Shown here in pieces: positions 55,686 through 64,000 of a stretch of 64,000 bases of DNA (position 1 is its first letter; each line of letters starts with the position of its first letter). Position numbers and translations under genes: made by a program. Source of the DNA: Mercurialis annua (lineage: Eukaryota; Streptophyta; Magnoliopsida; Malpighiales; Euphorbiaceae); NCBI RefSeq assembly GCF_937616625.2, contig NC_065570.1:10116001-10180000 (forward strand). Direction: 5' to 3'. Below the pieces are notes generated by a model. It was not told the DNA's origin. It did no database searches and was given only the letters and a program-made list of their open reading frames with translations.

Positions 55686-55754
55686 CTTCAATCACTTTCA
55701 TCATATAGTTATGGATACATAGATATGACCAACTTCTACTGTCAATATACCGAA

Positions 55755-55969
55755 ATTTTTTTAAGTATACTTAGTTCATCACGTCATCCGTGTATTAAAC
55801 TTATCACATTATGACACGTCATTAAAATAATGACATTATCGTAATATTACTATTAAAAATTATAAAATAGTAATAAACAAAATTACGATAGTACCACTAT
55901 TTTAATGACATGTCATAATATGATAAGCTTTTACGAATGACGTGATAGACCGAGTATACCTAAAAAACC
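55755..55969. mobile_element. Short MITE, near-palindromic
   Basis: The left arm TTTTTTAAGTATACTTAGTT with CATCACGTCA, CTTATCACATTATGACACGT and CATTAAAATA pairs with the inverse right arm TTTTTTAGGTATACTCGGTC and CTTATCATATTATGACATGT. About 95 bases of arm surround a loop of only about 25, so the unit could fold into a long hairpin. It lies about 300 bases upstream of the DUF604 gene. Confidence 0.7.
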
Positions 55970-56265
55970 ATCCAATACACCCTCCAATATACCATTTGAA
56001 AATGCAAAGCACTTTCCTACTTTGTTAGTTAGAAAATGCCAAACATTTTTCTTTCGTTAATGAAGCAAATAAATTTCAAAGACTATACAAAACTAAACAT
56101 AGATATTAGCTAAACTCATCTCTTCTATTATATTTAAAAAGGAAATCTTCTGGCGAGAAAACCAACAATTTCATCCTCCACTTTACAATTTCTATTCTAT
56201 CTATCCGAAGAAACAAATATTTTCCTCCTCAAATTTTATTTTTTTGATAAAGAAAAGAGAAAAAA
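55970..56265 (+). promoter_or_regulatory. Promoter/5' region of the DUF604 gene
   Basis: A TATA-like TATTATATTTAAAAAGG at about 56125 lies about 140 bases before the start codon. A CT-rich leader follows (TTCATCCTCCACTTTACAAT, TTTTCCTCCTC). Confidence 0.4.
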
Positions 56266-59207
56266 ATGTCCTCTCCAAAAGCAACAATTCATGACCCTTT
56301 CAAAGCCTGGAAATTCTTGGTTTTCCCTAACATCAACAAAGCCACTGATTTCTGCTCTTTTATAATAAAAACAATTATGATTATTTGTACTATTCTTTCA
56401 ATCTTTGTTTTCTTCTACTTTTCTTTCTCTTACCAATTCCAATGGCTTTCTTGTCCTGAATTCGACCGAGTTTCCTTCTCCGGTCACCGAAAACTAACTA
56501 AAAACAGCATGTCCGCTAATATTCATCAAGAAACAAACGTAACCCATATCTTATTCGGCATTGGCGGCTCCGCAACGACATGGGAGGATCGCCGCCACTA
56601 CAGTGAGCTATGGTGGAGACCGAATATAACCCGAGGGTACGTCTGGCTCGAAGAGCCGCCACAAGAGACGTATTCCTGGCCAGCAACCTCACCGCCATAT
56701 AAAGTATCAGAGAACACCTCGAGGTTCAAGTACACTTGCAGCTACGGCTCGCGTTCAGCTCTGCATATCGCGCGAATTGTAAAAGAGAGCTTCGAGTTGG
56801 GACTGGATAACGTGAGGTGGTTTGTCATGGGAGATGATGATACAGTGTTTTTTGTGGAGAATTTAGTGAAAGTGTTAGCGAAATATGATCATAATCAGAT
56901 GTATTATATAGGCGGGAATTCAGAGAGCGTTGAACAAGATGTTATACATTCGTATAATATGGGGTATGGTGGCGGTGGTTTTGCTATTAGTTATAGTTTA
57001 GCTAAAGAACTTGTTAGGGTTTTAGATGGTTGCATCGATCGGTATCATAAGTTTTATGGCTCTGATCAGAAAGTTCAAGCTTGTATTGCTGAGATTGGTG
57101 TCCCTTTAACCAAAGAACTTGGTTTCCACCAGGTTTGTGACAAAGTTTTGTTTCATAGATAGTTTGGGATAACTTTCATTTGCAGTCCCTTGACTTTTAT
57201 TTCTCTACCATATATCATAGTCCTTTAAACTTTAATTTTTTAACTATTTTCTCCAAATAAAAATCATATTGTTAAATTTTTGACAGAAATCAAGCTGGAA
57301 TAACGTAAGAGTAGATAACATTAATATAAGATAGAGATTAAGTGAAAAAATTATTATAAATTAAAATTTAATAACTATGGTGAAAATTGGATTGTAGTTG
57401 AAGGATTATCAATGAAAGTTGCCCATTATATTGATATGATATCAAATATGTGTCTATTTTTAAATGCCTATTAGGAGTTCAAAAATTAATCTAAAGTTGT
57501 GTTTATTATATAATATTTTAATTAGTATTATTCTCTATAGAATTAAACTTGTATTTTATGTTGCAATAACAAATTTACAGTTTAAACATTTTATGTTTTT
57601 AAATTTTATTTTTTAAATATTTTTAAAATTTAAAATACTTTGTGCTTTTAATTCATTTTTATAGTAATGTTTATATTGCTATTATTTATTACAATATATT
57701 TACAATTACGTGACATAACTAACACTAACGATTTTTATATTTTCAATATTTTATTTAGTTTTTACTATGTTTAAAGCCTAGTATTTTTGATATAATTGCA
57801 GCTTGATATAAGAGGAAACCCATACGGTTTACTGGCAGCACACCCGCTGGCTCCACTAGTCTCACTCCATCACCTAGACTATGTGCACTCAATATTTCCA
57901 GGCATGAACCGAGTTGACTCACTTCGCAAGCTAGTTAAACCATATCAAATGGATCCGGGTCGGATGCTTCAACATACAATCTGTCACGATTTGACCCGTA
58001 ATTGGTCGGTATCAGTATCTTGGGGCTATACTATCCAATTATATCCATCAATAGTGACAGCAAAGCAGCTTGAGACAGCATTTCAAACATTTCAAACATG
58101 GAGAAGCTGGAGCAATGACCCGTTCACATTCAACACCCGACCCATGAGTAAGGATCCATGTGAAAGACCAGTTGTGTATTTTTTGGATGGAATTGTAGAG
58201 AATGTTGTTGGTCAAGGTCAAGGGTTGACTAGGTACAAGAGACACGTGGAAGATGGAGAGACGAGTTGTGACCGACCCGAATATGGTGGAGTTGAAACCG
58301 TTCAATTTATCAACGTGACTACAACTTCAAGATTGAATTATGACATTTGGAATTTGGTAAGCTAATTAATATTTTCCTTCGTTTTCTAATTTTTGTTTTG
58401 TCCGTAGAAGATGCCTAACTAACGACCAAATGTCATTAATCAAACGGCCATCTACAACTTTAGCTTTAGTTCACCTAGATAGACACATTAGACAAGGACT
58501 AAAATTTTAATTATGTTACTGATTTAATTTTAGGATTACTTATATATTAAATTTGGTCTTTTAAGTTTGTAGCGATTTAAACGTTGTATTACCTATTTAT
58601 AGCATTTTTTTTCGCATCACAAAGTATAAAGCTACAAAATAGGTATTAAAACGGCGTTGTGTTATATAAAACGATTCCAAAAAACGAAATGTGCTATATA
58701 CTGTTAAATTTAAAAAAACATTATAAAATCGTTAAAAATGTAATAAATCTGAATTTAATATGTAAATAATTCTGAATTTTATGGGCGGTTGTAAAACTAA
58801 ACAAAAATAAATTTCATAAACTATCTAAATTTAATTTTTCGGTATGAATTTAGTAATTAATATACAAGGCATACACGTAGGTGTTTAATTGACCTACATT
58901 AAACACATCAAACCCTTAGATTACATTAAATACACCATAAAGACAAAGACGAAGTCAATAGTTCATTTCTAGTTGGTGTATTTTGAATAAATATTTTACG
59001 ATGTTATATAGTTTATGTAATGCAATTTTGTATTCAATCAAATGTTTGATGCGCATATTGGTGATTGGTGAGTGACTAACACGTTTAATGAATAATGGAA
59101 CTAAACAGGCACCACGTAGACAATGCTGTCAAATAATTCATAGTGGAGAAAACATAGAAGTCAAGATAAGAGGGTGCAATCCGTTTGAAAGTGTTACTCC
59201 TCCATAA
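56266..59207 (+). CDS. DUF604 fringe-like glycosyltransferase (GT31-related), three exons
   Basis: Exons 56266-57132, 57802-58356 and 59109-59207 join in phase 0 at GT..AG borders (CAG/GTTTGT, GCAG/CTT; TTG/GTAAGC, ACAG/GCA) to give 506 codons. Residues about 31-55 form a signal anchor after a short basic cytosolic N-terminus, so a type II Golgi/ER protein is expected. HILFGIGGSATTW (94-106) and WWRPNITRGYVWLEE open the domain. WFVMGDDDTVFF (185-196) holds the DDD metal/nucleotide-sugar motif, and MGYGGGGFAIS (232-242) is the fringe-like glycine loop. Exon 2 has LDIRGNPYGLLAAHPLAPLV and then SLHHLDYVHSIFPGMN; exon 3 ends APRRQCCQI and IRGCNPFESVTPP, the Cys-rich end common in DUF604 proteins. 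Donor and acceptor sugars are unknown. A MITE lies in intron 1. The length is normal for the family and it looks intact. Confidence 0.93.
57166..57424. mobile_element. MITE in intron 1 of the DUF604 gene
   Basis: Left end GGGATAACTTTCATTTGCAG and the inverse right end GGGCAACTTTCATTGATAA pair. The arms continue with CCTTGACTTTTATT-like and CTTCAACTACAATCC-like sequence. It starts 33 bases after the splice donor, leaving both splice sites intact. Target duplication not clear. Confidence 0.65.
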
Positions 59208-59640
59208 ACCATTTTACTTGTAAATCGATGACTTATAAATTTTGTAATCAATAATGATATTAATTTTTCCTTTTATGTGTAACTTAAACTTATCTATAAG
59301 TTTTTAACAGTTCCAATCGATAGTTAACACATTAATTTTAGGGTTTTTTTTGTAAAAATATCCATGTTGTATTAAAACAATTTCAGTATTACTTATTGAT
59401 TTTCTTTTCACAAAAAAACTTTGATTTTACAAGAAATTGAAAATTTTCGTTTACATGAAAAATTACAAATATATGATTTTCTGAAGTTCTTTTACTTTCA
59501 ATTTTTTTATAAAAAGTATTAAAAGATAAATTTATTATTAATTCACCATCGATTTACTATTAGTTATATAAAGATGTTCAGTTTATTTCACTTCCATTAC
59601 TTTTAGTTTATTTATTTTTTGAGAAAAAATTTATTTTTAA
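59208..59640. other. 3' flank of the DUF604 gene
   Basis: AT-rich DNA expected to contain the 3' UTR. No further gene recognised. Confidence 0.4.
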
Positions 59641-60560
59641 TTAATCAACCATTAGAGTTAATAAATTCATTAACTGACCAGAATGGAGCTTCACCGGAGA
59701 ATAAACAGTCACGACCAAAAACCACACCCCATTTGATAAGGGTAGTGCAACTTGATTACAAACTTCATTAATGTGCTGAAAGCAAATCGAACGATCACCA
59801 ACTAACGCATAATAATCGTGAATAATATCATGAATATGATCAATAGAAAGTCTACGTTGTTGCAGCCTATGAATAACACCAGCAACATCATACTCCATAA
59901 ATAGATCCGGACCAGGAATGGAAAATGCAAGGTTCAGACTGAAGCCCATAGCTAGAGCTTCTACTAACTCGATGTCCATAATTCCATGAAGAAAGGAACC
60001 CTGCTGCTAATGATTAACCTAAACTCGTCTCTGATAACAACGCTTGTAACTAATAAGTTCTTCGAAGGAACAATTGAGGCATCCGTATTCAGTTTTATAG
60101 CTGACAGGGGCGGAGCATTCCAAGCCAGAACTGAAACAGGCCTAGTACAAGTAACTTGGGGACGTGAAGCTTGAATCATAGTTGGAATGCATACGAACAG
60201 CAATGGATGTGGAAGTCTATTATTATAAAAAACGATATTGTTGTGGTTATTCTAGATAATCCAAAGACTTAGAATGAAGGTTTGGATTTTTTCATTCTTC
60301 AACGACGTAAATATTATTTCTACTCGGCCCATTCTCTCAAAGTACCACCCTGGTTTCCATTTACTCTCAAATTCAGAGGAGAAAACAGCTATAACCCCCA
60401 GACTTCCTCGCTTTCCTTTAGAGCATGAATATCAGTTTCCTCCATAATACCGCATCTCAGGCAGCTCTCTGCTACAGGTGCCGTATGTTTTTACTAAGTT
60501 GACGTTAATGGGAAAAGTTTGATGATAGATCTGCCATAATAAATGTCCGACTTTCGGAAG
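59641..60560 (-). mobile_element. LINE/retroelement relic: zf-RVT end and RNase H, minus strand
   Basis: Read from about 60560 down, one frame has CLRCGIMEETDIHAL, a zf-RVT zinc-binding signature, followed by disrupted sequence. At 60203-59964 WNAPPLSAIKLNTDASIVPS and VVIRDEFRLIISSRV give the start of an RNase H domain (the LNTDAS acidic residue). After a frameshift at about 59970 the rest reads VEALAMGFSLNLAFS, LFMEYDVAGVIHRLQQ and HINEVCNQVALPLSNG. This order fits plant L1 ORF2 C-termini with RNase H. A giant-LTR copy abuts its 5' side. Confidence 0.75.
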
Positions 60561-60567
60561 AGCCGAG

Positions 60568-61903
60568 TGTCACGACCCAAAATTTTGAGTCGAGACCGGC
60601 GCTAGGGAATGGGTGTGATAGCACCGAAACCCGTAGTAAGCCTAAAACTCACTATAAATTTTTTTTTGCGAAAGCAAGAACAAATCATATTAAAAACGTT
60701 CTCACATAACTTCTTTAAGAAAATATATTTATATCAAAATACTATATCTCTTTCTGGAACCCATGCAAAACAACTCTTTAAAACCAGGGTCTTACAATGC
60801 GACACATCATTTCAGCATTGCCCGGTTTCAACCAAATCATACCATAAGAAAATCCAATTCCACTCATGGGTAATTGGTACAGAATTCAAACAGATTAAAC
60901 AAGGTTTTATAAACCTTTCATATATGCCAATTGTATCAGAGTTTACAATCAAACCATTTGAAATCAAAACATTATCTATAAAAGACGTCTAATGACTACT
61001 ACAGCGCTACGAAGTAAAACTTACTTCTGACCATATTTTCAAAACCATTGCAGACTTCCGGAATAAGAATGGAGGCCCAATACTTCAATTACTTTTAACC
61101 TGAAACAAAAACTGTAGGGGGGGTCAGCTAACGCTGAGTGAATATACATCACTAATGAAATTACTCAAAATTAGCATCGCATTTTAAAACAAAACAAATA
61201 TGTATTAATATATATTACGTATTTCAATCAATTGATCTGATCAAAACCTTAATGTTATAAACAATCATGAACTAGAAAATTCCTAATACTCATAACAATA
61301 GCGATCTTCTAATCTTGATGGTGGTTACGGGATAGTTCAACCATGTCAACCAACCATCTGGCCGGGCATCGTGATAGTTCAACCATTATGCATCATACCA
61401 TCATAAATCCAACATTGCAGCGGAGTTTCGGGATAGTTCAACCATGGCGATTCACTAGATACAGACCGCGGGATAGTTCAACCATGCTAACCTCGTATCG
61501 TATTCACAAATAAGTTAGTCTAATTCTATTTGCTAAGACTTACCCAACACTGGTGATCACACAGCCTATTGATAGCTCGTTTCCCCTAATCATATACTAG
61601 TTTTCACAATTCAATATGATTGATAAATCAATATACAAAACTCATATATATAACGGGCAAATAATATATCATGCGATGCATTTTAATACTAATTTGTAGT
61701 ATAGCATAAAATAAATTTAGCGTAGAATACGCAAAAGTAGTGTATACTCACTACTTGCGATCCATAGCCTTCAATCAAGTAAAGCGGTTTTACGTTCCTC
61801 GAATTCCAGGTTCTATCGTAGTTGTCTCGTCGGGTTTACGTAATTACAATAACTATGTGTAATTAATACGGATTCTAATTCAAAATACTTTAATCATCGA
61901 TCA
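60568..61903. mobile_element. Giant-LTR family fragment
   Basis: Starts TGTCACGACCC, then GTCGAGACCGGCGCTAGGGA and CCGAAACCCGTAGTAAGCCT, nearly identical to the start of the solo LTR at 29475. Later GGGGTCAGCTAACGCTGAGT corresponds to GGTCAGATATACTGGTGAGT there. Four short GGGATAGTTCAACCATG-like direct repeats lie at about 61329-61484. The copy loses similarity before its expected TATTACA end. The plus ORF 60609-60992 has no known domain and lies in LTR sequence. Confidence 0.7.
61329..61490. repeat. Short direct repeats (GGGATAGTTCAACCATG)
   Basis: Four spaced copies of (G)GGATAGTTCAACCAT(G/T) or GTGATAGTTCAACCATT, about 40-60 bases apart, inside the giant-LTR fragment. The solo LTR has a comparable set (CTGCATTTCA(C/T)TATGC, CATTTCATTATGG at about 29700-29820), so internal short repeats are a family trait. 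Confidence 0.7.
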
Positions 61904-61943
61904 CGTAAAAAAGGTCAGGGGTTTTTGAGGTATTAGGCCTTTT
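61904..61943. mobile_element. Broken end of a GGCCTAAT-type MITE
   Basis: AAAAAGGTCAGGGGTTTTTG followed by AGGTATTAGGCC equals, on the other strand, the start of the MITE at 10793 (GGCCTAATGTC...AACCCCGACCTTTT). No partner arm is found, so only one terminus remains. Confidence 0.5.
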
Positions 61944-62703
61944 AGAAACAATCTATAATTATAACAAATTTTATTTATATTTTTTTATTTTACAGATAAT
62001 GATATTTTTTTAGTTTTTTTTTGGCATTGTTGGTATTCGTTTTTAAAAATAAAAAATAATGTTCCTAAAAATTTGTTTTTGCATATAAATAAAATAATTT
62101 AAATTAGATAATAATTTGATTCCGCGCAAATGCGCAGAGTTACCATTAGTGAATGTAATAATTTAATGTTTAAGTTAATTAACCCATCTATAAAAGATTT
62201 TTTTTTTTTTGATGTCAAACAATCTATCTAATAACTTTCGATTAATGAAATTTTTTTATTTGAAAAAGAAAATTATTTTGATAAACTTTTACAACTTATC
62301 AATTTTAAACTCAAAATCTACACAATGAAGAATGGCACATAATAATCAAGTTACATTAAAATTAGTTATTCGAGTTAGATGGTTTAATTATTTGACAATA
62401 AGAATTATTTTAGTATTCGTAACTAATTACGTATTTTGCTGAAATATCTAATTAAGAAAAAATAGAAATGAACGTGCCTTTTCTCTCACTCAATCAAGAG
62501 TTCAACTTTTTTTCATTTCATCCGATTAGGTCCAAAAATTGTTTTGTGAATGAATTTGCTGCAAATGATTAACAAAGGCAAAAGGTAAAGATCATGATAT
62601 TGACTCAAAACTGCATAATATTTAAATTTTAGAGATTAAAAAGTAATATAACAATTGGTAAAATCTATTAATAAAATATTTAAACACGCTATATTATATT
62701 ATA

Positions 62704-62752
<49 letters not shown>

Positions 62753-62889
62753 CTATTATTGAAAACACTATATTGGTACGCAACTACATACATGATTATT
62801 AGAAATCAAATGTAATAATTGTAGATTATTATTATTATTATTACTATTATATTAAAAACACTATATTCGTTCCGACAAACTCTACCAAT
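61944..62889. other. AT-rich spacer with microsatellites
   Basis: No gene seen. It contains a perfect (AT)n run at about 62704-62750 and an (ATT)n-like run at about 62828-62850. Confidence 0.5.
62704..62750. repeat. (AT)n microsatellite
   Basis: About 23 uninterrupted AT dinucleotides. Likely polymorphic in length. Confidence 0.95.
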
Positions 62890-63385
62890 AAAACACTATT
62901 TATTTATCCATTGTGTCTTTGCAAGGAGTATTTGGTGTGATGTTGTTCAGAGATTGTATTTAGTTTGGGTTATTCCGTATTCTTTTGATGATTTTATGGT
63001 TCACTGGCAGAGTATGATACCTAGGGGTCCTTATTGGAAGCTGTGGGAGATGCTTTGGTATTTGATTGTGTGGGAAATTTGGAAATGCAGGAATGGTAGA
63101 GTTTTTCGGAACGAAGTTTCAAACAAGGATGCGGTGATCTTTAGTTGCTTTTCTAAAGCTGTTTTTTGTTTTTAAGAGTTACAATAGGAGTTTTAGCTAT
63201 TCGAGTTTGGATTTCTTTTTGAATCCATCCAGTGTTTTGTATTCGAACCATTGATTCTCGCCCACTTCTTTTTGCCTAAGCCTTTAGCGTGCCACCTAGT
63301 GTGTGTTGCTTCTTGTGCGAAAGATTAAAGTAGTGGTTTTGCCACTTCTTGTGGCTTTAATATATTTTTATTCATAAAAAAAAAC
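62890..63385 (+). mobile_element. LINE (L1-type) 3' end: zf-RVT tail and A tail
   Basis: The frame 62954-63175, with its lead-in IHCVFARSIWCDVVQRLYLV, gives the end of zf-RVT: MIPRGPYWKLWEMLWYLIVW, EIWKCRNGRVFRNE. The sequence runs to a stop, a 3' UTR, and a TTTATTCATAAAAAAAAAC tail at about 63367-63385. The 3' UTR resembles those of the LINEs ending near 895 and 8680. Short, 5'-truncated insertion. Confidence 0.8.
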
Positions 63386-63469
63386 ATGTAAGCTTGCCTA
63401 AATCTTAAAATAGAAGTTGACAAAATGAAGTATTGAATTTTTTTCAAAATAAGCTATAATATCATGGAA

Positions 63470-63546
63470 GAACGTAATTGTAACCCTGTAACTTTATATA
63501 ATGCACTTATTAGTTATGATAATACGACAAATTAATAGGAGAAAAA
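63470..63546 (+). promoter_or_regulatory. Core promoter of the dirigent gene
   Basis: ACTTTATATAATGCAC at about 63490 is a good TATA box about 55 bases before the ATG. The start codon context GAGAAAAAATGAAA is A-rich, as usual in plants. Confidence 0.55.
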
Positions 63547-63774
63547 ATGAAAGAAAATATTTTTTTTATATTTCTAGTGACAACTCTTTATGTTTTGAGT
63601 GCAAATGCTGAAAGAGAGAACTACAGCAAAACCAAATATGTTCTCAGTATGAAGAAAAAAATAACCAAGTTTAATTTTTTCTACCATGAAGTCCCTAGCG
63701 GAGAAAATCCAACTGCTGTTCGAATAGTTCGACCCAATGTAACTGTTAGAAAATTTTCACTCGCTAACTTGTAG
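63547..63774 (+). pseudogene. Dirigent protein N-terminus, cut by an inserted repeat
   Basis: Seventy-five codons. Residues 1-21 (MKENIFFIFLVTTLYVLSAN, cut after Ala21) are a secretion signal. Residues 38-63 (KKITKFNFFYHEVPSGENP, TAVRIVRPN) are the first strands of the dirigent beta barrel, with the F..HE...G.NPTA pattern of plant dirigent proteins, which act in the apoplast to steer stereospecific phenoxy-radical coupling in lignan and related synthesis. Normal members are about 180-190 residues. Here similarity stops after Asn-Val (about 63743), where TGTTAG begins an LTR-like sequence, and the frame then ends within 11 codons. Catalytic and glycan-binding parts are missing from this window; the rest may lie beyond its right edge. 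Confidence 0.8.
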
Positions 63775-64000
63775 TACTCGACAAGTCGAGGTCGAACCCA
63801 CAAGAACAAGAGGTTTAAAGTGAACGAACACGTATTTTAAAATTCAATTCGGAAAGCAACTAGTAAATTGATTTGAAGTAATAACTGCGGAACTTTAAAA
63901 TCAATAAAATCAACAATTAACTACTAAGCAAACAATTAAATCGTTACTTAAATTAAACAATTAACTAGGCAATCGCTAATTAACACAAGATTTAATCAAT
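63744..64000. mobile_element. Left end of a putative LTR element inside the dirigent gene
   Basis: Starts TGTTAG exactly where the dirigent coding match ends. It then has GTACTCGACAAGTCGAGGTC and GAACCCACAAGAACAAG followed by AT-rich AACAATTAACTA-like sequence, a layout common at the start of some plant LTRs. The 5-bp sequence just before it is GTAAC; a matching copy would be expected after the element, past the window end. Confidence 0.5.

Noticed and set aside
58048..58305. Minus-strand ORF of 85 codons
   Set aside because: Antisense shadow of exon 2 of the DUF604 gene.
60609..60992. ORF of 127 codons beginning just inside the giant-LTR copy
   Set aside because: Lies in LTR sequence; no domain; the matching region of the solo LTR at 29500-29900 does not keep the frame.

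Overview
The window is nuclear DNA of a flowering plant, most likely a eudicot. The evidence is spliced genes with GT..AG introns, plant-specific protein families (a one-finger QALGGH C2H2 factor with an EAR motif, a DUF604 fringe-like glycosyltransferase, a dirigent protein, PPR repeats, a UBC25/UBC38-type E2), very AT-rich spacers, and plant transposon families (Ty1-copia, giant-LTR elements, L1-type LINEs, CACTA, MULE-like, Stowaway and hAT MITEs). The species cannot be fixed from the sequence. There are no operons, CRISPR arrays, rRNA genes or convincing tRNA genes.

Three host genes look intact: a SUPERMAN/TAC1-like zinc-finger repressor (25246-25752, +), a single-exon ubiquitin-conjugating enzyme with an unusual hydrophobic C-terminal tail (43768-44718, -), and a three-exon DUF604 glycosyltransferase-like gene (56266-59207, +; 506 codons after splicing). 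Broken or partial host genes are a dirigent protein cut by a repeat at the right edge (63547-63743), a PPR pseudogene (about 41345-41690), a P-loop exon fragment resembling septum-promoting GTPase SGP1 (about 46050-46179), and an unrecognised ORF (48067-48735) split by a copia element.

Transposons make up most of the rest. From left to right: a LINE tail (1-895); an LTR element carrying three tandem-repeat arrays (2010 to about 6200); LINE relics (6240-8680, 11626-13095); a relic of a giant-LTR family (14318-15434, resuming at 24266) split by a CACTA element of 8831 bp with ATA target duplications (15435-24265), which itself holds two MITEs; a LINE tail (26699-27848, -); an 876-bp MITE (28382-29257); a 4294-bp solo LTR with CAAAT duplications (29475-33768); a CACTA relic holding a SINE-like sequence (33774-34826); a LINE interrupted by other DNA (34862-37230); an hAT MITE with CGGTTCGGT repeats (38491-39034); a copia element with both LTRs and CAAAC duplications (48736-53501); a LINE RNase H relic (59641-60560, -) abutting a second giant-LTR copy (60568 to about 61900); and a LINE tail (62890-63385).

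The genes are unlinked in function, and no joint pathway is implied. The main interest lies in the nested transposon history, recurring MITE families with 9-bp duplications, satellite-like arrays inside an LTR element, and the possibly membrane-anchored E2.
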